A stretch of DNA of 64,000 nucleotides from Sphingopyxis witflariensis (GCF_002205635.1 NZ_NISJ01000002.1:62001-126000), one strand, 5' to 3'. Shown: positions 34,111 through 43,646, counted from the stretch's first letter. Notes: generated from the letters alone by a model not told the origin. Numbers and translations are program-made.

Positions 34111-35142
34111 ATGCCTGCTGTTCGCCTCTTGCCGCCCACCCAGTTTTTCGACCGCGCCCAATGGTCTGCGATCACCACCGCGTCGCGCTGGCGTGGCCCA
34201 TGGCTGGTCGCCCACGCGTGGATCGTCAGCATCGCCCTCGTCGGCCTTGCCGCCTGGTCGCAGAACCCCATCGCATGGCTGCTCGCGGTGATTTTCGTCG
34301 GCGGGCGTCAGCTCGGCCTTGCGATCCTGATGCACGATGCCGCGCACGGCGCGCTGCATCCGAACCGGAAAATCAACAATTTCCTCGGCCAGTGGATGAC
34401 GGGTGCCGCGGTCGGATCCGATCTCATCGCCTATCGCACCTATCATTTGCAGCATCACAAATTTACCCAGCAGCCCGAAGACCCCGACCTCGCACTGTCG
34501 AGACCCTTCCCCACCACGCGTGCCAGCCTGTGGCGCAAGGTACTGCGCGATATGACTGGCCAGACCTTCTTCAAACAGCGCGTGGCGCAGTTCGGATATG
34601 CGCTGGTCGGCGTGAAAGCGATGCTCCGCGGCGAGCAGCCAGTGAAGAGCGGCGCCAGCACCAAGGCAGGGACCCCGTTCAACAAACAATCCGACGACGG
34701 CATGACCTCACCGACGGTCGACGTCGCGGGGGCGATGGCGGTGGCCCGCGCGGTCGGCCGTTTCCTTGTCGTTCAGGCGATATTGCTCGCGGCTTCGCTC
34801 GCCCTCTATGGCTGGACGCCCTATCTTCTCTGGCTGGCGGGGCTCGCGACGACCTTTCAGCTTTACCTGCGCGTCCGCAATATCGCCGAGCATGCGTGCA
34901 CGACGACGGGTAGCCAGGATCCCTTCACTCACGCACGGACCACACACGCCGGCTGGCTGGCGCGGGCGACGGTTGCACCCTATTGGGTCAATTATCACTC
35001 CGAACATCATCTGTTCATGGGTGTCCCCTGCTATCGGTTGCCAGAGGTCCATGCCGCACTCGGCCGCGCCGGTCGGCATGACGCGATGACGATCGCGCCG
35101 AATTACGTGGCAGTGCTGCGGCAGGTCACCGCAAAAGGCTGA
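34111..35142 (+). CDS. Membrane fatty acid desaturase family protein
   Basis: Di-iron desaturase or hydroxylase of 343 residues. The three His boxes are HDAAH (75-79), HLQHH (112-116) and HSEHH (296-300), with membrane helices between (about 33-73 and 205-240). The spacing fits the fatty-acid/carotenoid/sphingolipid desaturase superfamily; regiospecificity and substrate cannot be told. Alone on its strand, with a possible TTATAG promoter box near 34097. Confidence 0.88.
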   Translation: MPAVRLLPPTQFFDRAQWSAITTASRWRGPWLVAHAWIVSIALVGLAAWSQNPIAWLLAVIFVGGRQLGLAILMHDAAHGALHPNRKINNFLGQWMTGAAVGSDLIAYRTYHLQHHKFTQQPEDPDLALSRPFPTTRASLWRKVLRDMTGQTFFKQRVAQFGYALVGVKAMLRGEQPVKSGASTKAGTPFNKQSDDGMTSPTVDVAGAMAVARAVGRFLVVQAILLAASLALYGWTPYLLWLAGLATTFQLYLRVRNIAEHACTTTGSQDPFTHARTTHAGWLARATVAPYWVNYHSEHHLFMGVPCYRLPEVHAALGRAGRHDAMTIAPNYVAVLRQVTAKG

Positions 35143-35152
35143 GCCGCCTGCC

Positions 35153-35641
35153 CTACTCCTGAACGAAACGCTGCCCGGCGCGGTCCTTGACCGTCTTTGC
35201 GGGGTCAAAGATCAACCCGTTCATCGCGATATAGACCCCGGGCGGCAGCGTCTGCACCGCCGCGAGCGCGAAGCCAACGTTGAATTCGGCATCGCTCGCG
35301 CGGACCGACGCGGGCTGCATCGCCCCCGTCATCACGATCGTCTTGCCCTCTATGCCCGCAAGTACGCGACCGGTGACGGGCATCGTGTCGGTGCCGTGGG
35401 TGACGAGAATACGCGTCGCCTCGCTTGCCGCGACCGCAACGCGAATGAGCTCACGGTCGGCGTCGTCGAGCTCAAGACTGTCCTTGCGCATCAACTGGGT
35501 GACGCGGTGCGGAACATGGACATTATGCTCGCGCAGCATGTCGGGAATCGCCGCGGGGCCGATCTGGAATTCGCTAAGCGCGTCGAAATAAACCTTGTCG
35601 ATCGTCCCGCCGGTGGTGAAGATTTCGATCGCGTCGGTCAC
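35153..35641 (-). CDS. Asparaginase-type N-terminal domain protein (half-length)
   Basis: 162 residues. TTGGTIDK near 9-16 and THGTDTM near 84-90 carry the two catalytic Thr and the Asp of L-asparaginases, and GKTIVMTGAMQPAS is the next conserved strand. Ordinary asparaginases have about 330 residues; the C-terminal domain is absent and the frame ends cleanly. Its GTG start overlaps the lysS stop (GTGA), so it is made with LysRS. Function is uncertain. Confidence 0.85.
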   Translation of the reverse strand: MTDAIEIFTTGGTIDKVYFDALSEFQIGPAAIPDMLREHNVHVPHRVTQLMRKDSLELDDADRELIRVAVAASEATRILVTHGTDTMPVTGRVLAGIEGKTIVMTGAMQPASVRASDAEFNVGFALAAVQTLPPGVYIAMNGLIFDPAKTVKDRAGQRFVQE

Positions 35642-37239
35642 GCCAAAGCCTCGGCAATCAGCCGCCGCGTGTTGTCGATCCCGAACAGCGCGATGAAGCT
35701 GCCCATGCGCGGCCCCGCGCTCGATCCGAGCAGGGTTTCGTACAGTGCCTTGAACCAGTCGCGCAGATTTTCAAAGCCATAGGCCTCGTTCTTGCCAATC
35801 TCATACACGATGTTCTGGATATCATCGGCGCCCGCATCGGCGGGAAGCGCCGCCAGCCTGGCGTCGAGTTCCTGCAAGGCCGCGCCCTCGCCGCCCTGCG
35901 GCTTGCGGCGGTTCAGCGTCGGCGCGACATAGTCGCGGTTATACGCCATCGCATTGTCGATCAGCCCGTCGAGCTCGGGATAGGTCGCCGCGTCGGCCCC
36001 TTCGACATATTGGCCGAGGTAACGCCAGATCTGGTCCTTCGACGCGTCGGCGCCCATCACCCCGACGAGGTTCAGCAGCAGGCCGAAGGTCACCGGCAGT
36101 TCCTTCACGGGCACCGGCTCGCCGCGCGCGACATGGACGTGATGCACCGGATTGCCGAGCTTCTTGTCGCCGTCCTGTGCCGGATAATTGCCGCGCATCT
36201 GGAGATATTCATCGACCGCCTTCGGGATCACCCCGATGTGAAGCTGCTTCGCCGCCTTGGGCTCGCGATAGGCGAAGAAGGCGAGGCTTTCCTCGCTGCC
36301 ATAGTCGAGCCATTGCTCGAGACTGAGGCCATTGCCCTTCGACTTCGAAATCTTCTCGCCCTTTTCGTCGAGGAACATTTCGTAGATCAGCCCTTCGGGC
36401 TTGCGGCCGCCGAGCGCCTTGGCGATCTTGCCCGACTGGACGCCGCTGTCGGTCAGATCCTTGCCGTACATTTCATAATCGACGCCGAGCGCGACCCAGC
36501 GCATCGCCCAGTCGACCTTCCACTGCAGCTTGGCGCCGCCGCCGAGGATCGAATGGGTGATCGTCTCGCCCTCATCCTCGAACGACACGAGTCCCGCCTC
36601 GGCATCGACGACGGTGATTGGCACCTGCAGCACAATCCCCGACTTGGGGCTGACCGGCAGGATCGGCGAATAGGTCGCGGCGCGTTCGGCGCGCAGCGTC
36701 GGCAGCATGATGTCGAGAATATCCTGATTGTGGCGCAGGACATTCTTCAGCGCATCATCGAACGCACCCGACTTGTAACGATCGGTCGAGCTGACAAATT
36801 CATATTCAAAGCCAAAACGGTCGAGAAATTCGCGCAGCATTGCGTTGTTATGATGTGCGAAACTTTCATACTTTCCGAACGGATCGGGAATGTCGGTCAG
36901 CGGCTTGCCGAGATGCGCGCGCAGCATGTCGCCGTTCGGAATATTGTCGGGAACCTTGCGCAGCCCGTCCATATCGTCGCTGAATGCAACCAGCCGCGTC
37001 GGCGCACCGCCGGTGATCGCCTCATAGGCGCGTCGGACCATCGTCGTGCGCAACACTTCGTTGAAGGTGCCGATATGCGGCAGGCCCGAGGGACCATAGC
37101 CGGTTTCGAAAATCACGGCCTCGCCGCCGGGCTTGCCGTCGGGATAGCGTTTCAGCACCTTGCGCGCTTCCTCGAACGGCCAGGCCTTGGAGGTTTGCGC
37201 GGATGCGCGCAGGGCGGGATCAAGATGCATATCAGTCAT
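35638..37239 (-). CDS. lysS: Lysyl-tRNA synthetase, class I
   Basis: Charges tRNA-Lys using a Rossmann-fold catalytic domain unlike the common class II LysRS. 533 residues. GYGPSGLPHIGTFNE holds the HIGH motif (HIGT 55-58) and EKISKSKGNG near 295 the KMSKS loop; SILGGGAKLQWKVDWAMRW is specific to class I LysRS. This form is found in archaea, spirochaetes and alphaproteobacteria. The start at MTDMHLDP (37239) is the best guess; an ATG at 37251 is close by. Confidence 0.93.
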   Translation of the reverse strand: MTDMHLDPALRASAQTSKAWPFEEARKVLKRYPDGKPGGEAVIFETGYGPSGLPHIGTFNEVLRTTMVRRAYEAITGGAPTRLVAFSDDMDGLRKVPDNIPNGDMLRAHLGKPLTDIPDPFGKYESFAHHNNAMLREFLDRFGFEYEFVSSTDRYKSGAFDDALKNVLRHNQDILDIMLPTLRAERAATYSPILPVSPKSGIVLQVPITVVDAEAGLVSFEDEGETITHSILGGGAKLQWKVDWAMRWVALGVDYEMYGKDLTDSGVQSGKIAKALGGRKPEGLIYEMFLDEKGEKISKSKGNGLSLEQWLDYGSEESLAFFAYREPKAAKQLHIGVIPKAVDEYLQMRGNYPAQDGDKKLGNPVHHVHVARGEPVPVKELPVTFGLLLNLVGVMGADASKDQIWRYLGQYVEGADAATYPELDGLIDNAMAYNRDYVAPTLNRRKPQGGEGAALQELDARLAALPADAGADDIQNIVYEIGKNEAYGFENLRDWFKALYETLLGSSAGPRMGSFIALFGIDNTRRLIAEALA

Positions 37240-37418
37240 GAAAGCGCCCATAGCGGGAAGAAAGCAGGATGGGAAGAAGCGCGGAAATCTGCGCAACTTC
37301 ATTCGCGATTCGCCTCCCGGCGCCAGAAGGCACCGGTCGGCAACATGGGTCGAATGAAGCACGGCGGGACAATGTAGGAAAGGCCGCATTCCCCCAGCCT
37401 TTGGCGCCCCCGCGCAGT

Positions 37419-38549
37419 TCATGGTTTCAGCGCATTGCCTTTCAGGAGTTGGCCGGGAATCGCAGGGCGGTCCGGCGCCGCCAGCGTCACCGCGTCGCCG
37501 TCGATCGACAGGCTGGCACAGTCCTGATCGCGAAAATCGCGCCACTGCTCGGCGACGCACAGCTTGCCGTCGGTCTGCACCAGCCATTTGATCGACGTCG
37601 GCGCCCCATCGCCCCATTTCGCCAGACCGGAGCCGTCGCGCAGAAAATAGACGACGCTATCGGTTTCGGCCTGTCGGTCGGCGGCCTTCAACAACATTGT
37701 ATTGCCGATCAACGCGTCGGCCATCTTCCGGGTCTCCGCCCCGGCTGCGGGCGAGAGGTGGCGGGCGTCCCCCTTCAAAAACCGGGCATGCAGGGGGCCG
37801 ATTCTGTCGTCACGCAGGGTCACGAGATCACCCGCGATCGCAACGGCGGCGCAGAAGCTTCCCTTCCACTGCCCTCCGCTCAGGCACAATTGATCATCGC
37901 GCCCGCGGATCGACCATTTTTCATCGGCCTGAAGCACCCAATGATCGAAATAGGGCTGATCATTATGCGCCCGTCGAGCCGTTCCGCCCGGCATGAAATA
38001 ATGCGCCCGATATTCCCGGCCGCCACCCTCGGGAATGAAGACGAGCGTATTGCCGACCAGCGCATCAATGGCCGCTCTCCCGGTGAGCCTCTCCCCTGAA
38101 AGCGTCGCCGGATCGAGCCTCCATGCATCGCCTTCTAAAACCCTGCCGGACCATTCCGGTCCGCTCGGGGGGGCCAGCGTCGCGCTGGCACCGTCGACCG
38201 AGAGTATTCCGCAATCTCCGTCCCAAGGCTGGCGCCCAAGATCGGTGATACAGAATTTTCCATCCGACAGATTGGCCCATCGGATGGCGCGCGGTTCGCT
38301 GGCACCATCGGGTCCGCGCGTTATCGCCCGTCCGGTGCCGTCGAGGTAGAGAAAAACGCCGATCTCCGCGCCGGGCTGGCCGGGCTTGGCGTAGACGAGC
38401 GTATTGCCGACCAACGCGCGCGCGGCTTTATGGGCGACTTCCGGGCGCGACCCCTCTTGGGCATGCGCCGCAAGGTTCCCAACGGGCGCGAGGCCCAGCG
38501 CGGTCGCCGCGATCGCCCATGTCCTGAATTGCATGATCTTTACCCGCAT
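37419..38549 (-). CDS. Secreted protein with three tandem roughly 110-residue repeats, function unknown
   Basis: 376 residues with a signal peptide ending AHAQ (about 30). Each repeat opens with AL(V/I)GNT(L/M) at about 45, 158 and 270, then a hydrophobic strand with a Gly-rich turn, a W..(Q/S)DGK-type strand with a Cys, a second Cys about 12 residues later (D(C)..L.IDG), and closes with a G(R/Q)(V/L/F)L(E/K)G(D/N)A motif. The two Cys per repeat suggest a disulfide in the periplasm. The family is not one I can name. It faces away from the PilZ gene and precedes lysS by 180 bases. Confidence 0.8.
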   Translation of the reverse strand: MRVKIMQFRTWAIAATALGLAPVGNLAAHAQEGSRPEVAHKAARALVGNTLVYAKPGQPGAEIGVFLYLDGTGRAITRGPDGASEPRAIRWANLSDGKFCITDLGRQPWDGDCGILSVDGASATLAPPSGPEWSGRVLEGDAWRLDPATLSGERLTGRAAIDALVGNTLVFIPEGGGREYRAHYFMPGGTARRAHNDQPYFDHWVLQADEKWSIRGRDDQLCLSGGQWKGSFCAAVAIAGDLVTLRDDRIGPLHARFLKGDARHLSPAAGAETRKMADALIGNTMLLKAADRQAETDSVVYFLRDGSGLAKWGDGAPTSIKWLVQTDGKLCVAEQWRDFRDQDCASLSIDGDAVTLAAPDRPAIPGQLLKGNALKP

Positions 38550-38690
38550 ATTTCTTTCCCGGATTGGCGCTTATACTGACCATTAGCCATCAGAAATATA
38601 GCCCGAATCCTTCCCGGTGACGATCGACGGGAGAATGAGCGGAAGGTCATAGTTACCCGAAATTTACCATGTTGCGCCTAAGATCGGCGC

Positions 38691-39059
38691 ATGATGACCC
38701 ATCGCACCCCGCAGCCCCGTGGCCACAAGCGCACCGCCGTCTCGATCGAGATCACCGTCAACGGCGTGCTCAACCATGTCGACGGCCGGATCACCGACCT
38801 GTCCGAAGGCGGCGCACGGATCGACGGGGTCAGCCTGCCCGCACGATCGCGCTGCGAAATCCATTATGGCGGCGCGGTGGTTTATGCGGTCGTCATGTGG
38901 TCCGAGTTTGATCGCATGGGGGTGCGTTTTCCCTATGAGCTGACCCATGGGCCGTTGTTCAACGCGCTCGAACGCGCACGCGGTGCGGCGATGCTCGACC
39001 CGGCGCGGATTTTCCTGAGCAACCGCCCTTCGGGTTTTGGACGCCGCGGACTGAGCTGA
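38691..39059 (+). CDS. PilZ-domain protein
   Basis: 122 residues. HKRTAVSIEITVNG followed by ITDLSEGGARI fits the PilZ c-di-GMP site (RxxxR and DxSxxG), although the Arg spacing (R10, R14 region) is loose. There is no other domain, so it is probably a small receiver for cyclic di-GMP. A diguanylate cyclase lies at 14573, not linked. Confidence 0.8.
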   Translation: MMTHRTPQPRGHKRTAVSIEITVNGVLNHVDGRITDLSEGGARIDGVSLPARSRCEIHYGGAVVYAVVMWSEFDRMGVRFPYELTHGPLFNALERARGAAMLDPARIFLSNRPSGFGRRGLS

Positions 39060-39071
39060 AACGAAACAATT

Positions 39072-39203
39072 CTCCATGTGCCGCAGGCATGGGGAGGTGG
39101 CAGTCGCCCTAGGCGGCTGACGGAGGGGCTATGACGCCACGGCCCCTCCACCACCGCTTCGCGGCGGTCCCCCTCCCCATCGCTTCGCGACAGGGAGGAT
39201 CAA
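39072..39203. repeat. GC-rich intergenic repeat-like stretch before the helicase gene
   Basis: The 194-base gap holds CCGCAGGCATGGGGAGGTGG, then GTCGCCCTAGGCGGC (a short hairpin), GGAGGGGC mirrored by GCCCCTCC, and two TCGCTTCGCGA-like pieces. It looks like an intergenic repeat unit, but no second copy is in the window. Confidence 0.35.
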
Positions 39204-39253
39204 CGTCACACCTCGCGCTTGCCGCGTTCGCGCTTTGTCCCTAGTTTGGCGCG

Positions 39254-41992
39254 GTGTCGCCCATCGCTCTCCCTCCCCTGCCCGCGATCCATGCGAGTCA
39301 CGTCGGTATCTGGATCGCCAGCCCCGACGGCCGCGTGCAGCGCGTCGGGCGCGGTGAGGCGATCGCTGCGGTCGCGGCCACCCCGCACCTGCTGCTCGGC
39401 GCGACGCTGGCCGGCGACCGGCTCGGCTATCCCGAATTGTCGGGGCTCGACCTGCTCGAACTCTTTGCCTTCCTCTATCCCGCGCGTTTCGCGGTGCCGA
39501 CCCCGGCGGGAATCGCCGCCGCGATCGGGCTCGAACCACCCAAGGCAGAGGAAGATATTGCCGCCTTCCTGCCGGAGGCCGCCGCCGCGATGCTCGCCAG
39601 CCTCGCCGATCCTGACTGGCCCGAGCGCGAGGGTGCATGGCACGGCCTCCAGGCGCTCGCCCGCCAGCGCTGGCCGTGGGCGGCGCTGGTCCAGCCGCGC
39701 CTTGCCGCGCCAGATCAGGCCGACCGCTGGCTGTTCGCGCGCCTGCCCGAATGGGAGGAAGGACCGGCGCGCCTGCCGCCGCGACAGGTGACGATCAATC
39801 CCGACGATGTGACCGCACGGCTCGACCGGCTGACCGGCGACGGCGCCGAACGCCGCCCGGGACAACAGGATTATGCCCGCGCCGTCACCACGATCTTCGA
39901 ACCGCGCGAGCGCAAGGATGCGCCGCAGATGCTGGTCGCCGAAGCCGGAACCGGGATCGGCAAGACATTGGGCTATCTCGCCCCCGCGAAGCAATGGATC
40001 GACCAGTCGGCGGGCAGCATCTGCATTTCGACCTTCACCAAGGCGCTGCAACGCCAATTGTCGCGCGAGACCGAGAAACTCTATCCCGACGCCGCGACCC
40101 ACCGCGAAAAGGTGGTGGTGCGTAAGGGCCGCGAAAATTACCTCTGCCTGCTGAACCTCGAGGATGCGTTGCAGGGCGGCTTTTCGGGCCGCGCCGCGAT
40201 CCTCGCGCAGCTGGTCGCGCGCTGGGCGACCTATAGCCGCGACGGCGACATGATCGGCGGCGACCTGCCCGGCTGGCTGCCCGCGCTGTTCCGCCGCAAC
40301 GGCACCACCGCGCTGACCGACCGGCGCGGCGAGTGCATCTATGCCGGTTGCCCGCATTTCCGCAAATGCTTCATCGAACGCTCGGCACGCGCCGCGACGC
40401 AGGCCGAGATTGTGATCGCCAACCATGCGCTGACGATGGTGCAGGCGGCGCGGCCGCGCGACGGCGGCGCGCCCGCGACGCGGCTGATCTTCGACGAAGG
40501 CCATCATCTGTGGGACGCCGCCGATTCGATGTTCGCCGCCGCGCTCACCGGACAGGAAGCAGTCGAAATCCGTCGCTGGGTGCTGGGTCCCGAGGGCAAG
40601 TCGCGCGGGCGACGGCGCGGGCTCGCGGCACGCCTCGCCGATCTCGCCAGCTATGACGAAGCCGGCGACCGCGCAATTCAGGCCGCGATCACCGCCGCGG
40701 CAGAGCTGCCCGGCGACGGCTGGCTCGGCCGCTTGACCGAAAATGATCCGTTGGGCGCGGTCGAACGGCTGCTCGCCGCCGTGCGCGCGATGACCTTCGC
40801 CCGCGCGGTCGAAACCAAGACCGCCGACGCCGGCTATGGCATCGAAACCGAGCTTGCCGATCCCGATGCAGGGCTGGTCGACGCCGCCGCAAGCGCGAGC
40901 GACGCGCTCGATGCGCTGCTGCGCCCCCTGCTGGCGCTCGGCAAGCGGCTCGAGGCGTTGATCGACGACCCGCCCGACTGGCTCGACGGACAGGCGCGCG
41001 CGCGCATCGACGGCGCGCGGCACAGCCTGAACACCCGGATCGACACGCTCGGTGGCTGGTTGTCGCTGCTCGGGCGCGTGGGCGGCCCCGCCAACCCCGA
41101 TTTCGTCGACTGGCTCGCGGTCGACCGCTATGACGGACGCGAGTTCGATTGCGGACTGCATCGCCACTGGCTCGATCCCGCACGGCCAATCGCCGAGGCG
41201 GTCTATCGCCCGGCGCAGGGCGTGCTCGTCACCTCGGCGACGCTCCGCAACGGCGGCCATGGTCATGGTGGCTGGGCCGACGCCGATATCCGCACCGGCG
41301 CGCGCCATCTGGACGGCAGCGTCCGCCATTTCGCGGTTCCCAGTCCCTTCGACTATGCCCGCCAGTCGGAAGTGCTGATCGTCACCGATATCGCGCGCGG
41401 CGATCTGCCCGCACTCGCCGGCGCATACAGCCGCCTGATCGAGGCGTCGGGCGGCGGCGCGCTGGGGCTGTTCAGCGCGATCCGGCGGCTGCGCATCGTC
41501 CATGCGCGCGTCGCCGACCGGCTCGCGCGCGCCGGGCTGCCGCTCTATGCGCAGCATGTCGATCCGCTCGACACCGGAACGCTCGTCGATATTTTTCGCG
41601 CCGATCCGCACGCCTCGCTGCTCGGCACCGACGCGCTGCGCGACGGGGTCGATGTGCCCGGCGAATCGCTGCGGCTCGTGGTGATGGAGGGCGTGCCCTG
41701 GCCGCGGCCGACGATCCTCCACGCGGCGCGGCGCGCGGCGCAGGGCGGCAGCGCCTATGACGATATGGTCATTCGCGGCCGCATAGGTCAGGCCTTTGGC
41801 CGCCTGATCCGCCGCGCCGATGATTTCGGGCAGTTCGTGATGCTGTCCTCGTCTTTCCCGTCGCGATTGCTCAGCGCTTTTCCCGAAGGCACGCCGATCC
41901 GCCGCCTGCCGCTCGACGAAGTGGTGAACCATGTCGCCGCCGCGAACGTCGAACGGAGAAAAAGCGCCTTTGCCGCCTTTTCACCGTCATGA
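39254..41992 (+). CDS. DinG/XPD-type ATP-dependent DNA helicase
   Basis: Superfamily 2 helicase of 912 residues. AGTGIGKT (231-238) is the Walker A site, DEGH (414-417) Walker B, and four Cys (in YLCLLN and GECIYAGCPHFRKC, about 300-375) form an iron-sulfur cluster. Late motifs include LVTSATLRNGG and the arginine finger QAFGRLIRR. The first 200 residues are outside the helicase core and resemble a degraded exonuclease-like domain. DinG unwinds R-loops and forked DNA during repair. The GTG start is the only one near the conserved N-terminus. Confidence 0.9.
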   Translation: MSPIALPPLPAIHASHVGIWIASPDGRVQRVGRGEAIAAVAATPHLLLGATLAGDRLGYPELSGLDLLELFAFLYPARFAVPTPAGIAAAIGLEPPKAEEDIAAFLPEAAAAMLASLADPDWPEREGAWHGLQALARQRWPWAALVQPRLAAPDQADRWLFARLPEWEEGPARLPPRQVTINPDDVTARLDRLTGDGAERRPGQQDYARAVTTIFEPRERKDAPQMLVAEAGTGIGKTLGYLAPAKQWIDQSAGSICISTFTKALQRQLSRETEKLYPDAATHREKVVVRKGRENYLCLLNLEDALQGGFSGRAAILAQLVARWATYSRDGDMIGGDLPGWLPALFRRNGTTALTDRRGECIYAGCPHFRKCFIERSARAATQAEIVIANHALTMVQAARPRDGGAPATRLIFDEGHHLWDAADSMFAAALTGQEAVEIRRWVLGPEGKSRGRRRGLAARLADLASYDEAGDRAIQAAITAAAELPGDGWLGRLTENDPLGAVERLLAAVRAMTFARAVETKTADAGYGIETELADPDAGLVDAAASASDALDALLRPLLALGKRLEALIDDPPDWLDGQARARIDGARHSLNTRIDTLGGWLSLLGRVGGPANPDFVDWLAVDRYDGREFDCGLHRHWLDPARPIAEAVYRPAQGVLVTSATLRNGGHGHGGWADADIRTGARHLDGSVRHFAVPSPFDYARQSEVLIVTDIARGDLPALAGAYSRLIEASGGGALGLFSAIRRLRIVHARVADRLARAGLPLYAQHVDPLDTGTLVDIFRADPHASLLGTDALRDGVDVPGESLRLVVMEGVPWPRPTILHAARRAAQGGSAYDDMVIRGRIGQAFGRLIRRADDFGQFVMLSSSFPSRLLSAFPEGTPIRRLPLDEVVNHVAAANVERRKSAFAAFSPS

Positions 41993-42048
41993 GTTTGCGG
42001 CACAAGGCGGCGCAACGAGGGAAGTGCGCTGCGGCGCGGGGAGAGATT

Positions 42049-42594
42049 TTGAAGAGTTTGACGATCCTGCGCCATGCCAAATCGGGCTGGGACGCCGCCG
42101 TAGAGCGCGATTTCGACCGTCCGATCAATGTGCGCGGCCAGCGCGGCGCCGAACTGGTCGGCCAATGGCTGAAGCGGCAGAAATTGCCGGTCGATCATAT
42201 CCTGGCATCGCCCGCAGTGCGCGTGACCCAGACGCTCGACATCTTCCAGCCCGCCGCCGATCTCGACCATCTTGAACCCCATTGGGACAGGCGTATCTAT
42301 CTCGCCTCAGCAGCGACATTGATCGACGTCATTCGCGAGGGCGGCCGCGACGCGACGCACCTTCTGATCTCGGGACATAATCCGGGGCTGGAGGATCTGA
42401 TCCTGATGCTCGTTCCCGAATCGGCCGACGACGAATTGCGCGCCAAGGTGGACCAGAAACTGCCGACGTCGGCGCTGGCGCGGCTTGAGCTCGATATCGA
42501 CGACTGGCATGCGCTCGATACCGGAATCGCACGCTTCACCCAATTCATCCGCCCGCGCGACCTTGACCCGGCCCTGTCGCCAGCGATCGACTGA
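42049..42594 (+). CDS. SixA-like histidine phosphatase
   Basis: 181 residues. LTILRHAKSGWD gives the RHG-type catalytic His, SPAVRVTQT the second Arg, and SGHNPGLEDL the second His. Length and the RHAKS motif match SixA, which dephosphorylates phosphohistidine; the partner is unknown. The TTG at 42049 is chosen because GGGGAGAG lies five bases upstream; the frame extends back to 41989 without a better start. Confidence 0.85.
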   Translation: MKSLTILRHAKSGWDAAVERDFDRPINVRGQRGAELVGQWLKRQKLPVDHILASPAVRVTQTLDIFQPAADLDHLEPHWDRRIYLASAATLIDVIREGGRDATHLLISGHNPGLEDLILMLVPESADDELRAKVDQKLPTSALARLELDIDDWHALDTGIARFTQFIRPRDLDPALSPAID

Positions 42595-42614
42595 ACGTGA
42601 TCACTTCGCTTTAA

Positions 42615-42714
42615 ATCGTCATTGCGAGCGAAGCGAAGCAATCTCCAGCCATCAGCCTTGCGCAAAATCGACAGCGGGAGATTGCCGCGTCGCTACGCTC
42701 CTCGCAATGACGAT
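42615..42714. repeat. Palindromic intergenic repeat, CGTCATTGCGAG family, copy 2
   Basis: ATCGTCATTGCGAG and CTCGCAATGACGAT are perfect mirrored ends; GCGAAGCGAAGCAATCTCC is mirrored inside by GGAGATTGCCGCGTCGC. It lies between convergent genes. Confidence 0.8.
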
Positions 42715-42727
42715 GAGAATAAGCTGA

Positions 42728-43156
42728 CTAAGCGCCCAGCGCGGCCGCAAGCCTGCGGCGCAGCGCGACCAGCGCCTCGACCGGAACCCCCGAAATCCTC
42801 TGCACCGGCGCGGCGCTCTCTAACGACGGCGAGCGCGTTTCAGCGGCGATGGATGCGGCAACGGGCCCGGTGGCGCCCGGACCCGACAGCGCCTTGCGCG
42901 CGCCATCGACGGTAAAGCCCTGCACATGCAGCAAATGGTGGATACGTTCGGCCAGCGCGACATCTTCCGCGCGGTAATAGCGGCGGCGCCCCGAGCGCTG
43001 GAGCGGCTTTAATTGCGGAAAGCGCGTTTCCCAATAGCGCAGCACATGCGTCGGAACGCCGATGCGCGTCGCCAGTTCACCGATCGCGAGCATCGCGCCG
43101 ACGGCTTTGCCGCTGTCGTTGGGGCCGCCATCGCCCGAATCGTCAAAGTCAGACAT
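42728..43156 (-). CDS. MerR-family transcriptional regulator
   Basis: 142 residues. AIGELATRIGVPTHVLRYWETRFPQLKPL is the MerR winged helix, followed by RRYYRAEDVALAERIHHLL. There is no metal-binding Cys set in the C-terminal part, which is Ala-rich. Fourteen bases after ihfA; this ihfA-merR pair is standard in alphaproteobacteria and its target is mostly unknown. Confidence 0.9.
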   Translation of the reverse strand: MSDFDDSGDGGPNDSGKAVGAMLAIGELATRIGVPTHVLRYWETRFPQLKPLQRSGRRRYYRAEDVALAERIHHLLHVQGFTVDGARKALSGPGATGPVAASIAAETRSPSLESAAPVQRISGVPVEALVALRRRLAAALGA

Positions 43157-43170
43157 GGCGGCACCCCATA

Positions 43171-43467
43171 TTATTTACCCGCGACGCGGGCGCGCATCGT
43201 CTGGCTGGCGCGAAAGGTCATGACCCGTCGCGGCAGGATCGGCACTTCGATGCCGGTCTTGGGATTGCGGCCGATGCGCTGTGCCTTGTCGCGCAGGACG
43301 AAGGTGCCAAAGCCCGAGATCTTCACATTCTGCCCGTCCGCAAGCGCGTCTGACATATGATTCAAAATCGATTCGACGATATGCGCCGACTCATTGCGCG
43401 ACAGACCAATCTGCTGGTTGATGCGTGCCGAAATATCGGCGCGGGTGAGTGTCCCTGCTGCCATCAT
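43171..43467 (-). CDS. ihfA: Integration host factor subunit alpha
   Basis: DNA-bending protein, partner of IhfB. 98 residues. [18 protein letters not shown], then [25 protein letters not shown], the DNA-intercalating arm including the conserved Pro. Both Met1 and Met2 could start it. No fabH coupling: 179 bases separate them. Confidence 0.95.
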   Translation of the reverse strand: MMAAGTLTRADISARINQQIGLSRNESAHIVESILNHMSDALADGQNVKISGFGTFVLRDKAQRIGRNPKTGIEVPILPRRVMTFRASQTMRARVAGK

Positions 43468-43646
43468 CTTCCCTTCCCCCTACTGAAGCGAATGCATATT
43501 CGGGATCAGGAAGGCCCCCACCTTCGCGAGTCCCGAAGCACCTTGTAACAAAAGCGAATAAATCCGCCAAACTGAAACGGATGGACGGAAGAGTTGATGC
43601 GGTGAGATCATCCAGTGGCGCAAATGCGCCAATGTGGGTGACCCGG

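Noticed and set aside
14573-39059. A functional pair of the diguanylate cyclase (14573) and PilZ protein (38691)
   Set aside because: They are 23 kb apart with unrelated genes between; shared c-di-GMP chemistry alone does not link them.
39206-41932. 908-codon open frame on the minus strand opposite the helicase gene
   Set aside because: It is the shadow of a helicase with clear motifs. Composition is Arg/Gly/Ala biased and no domain is visible.
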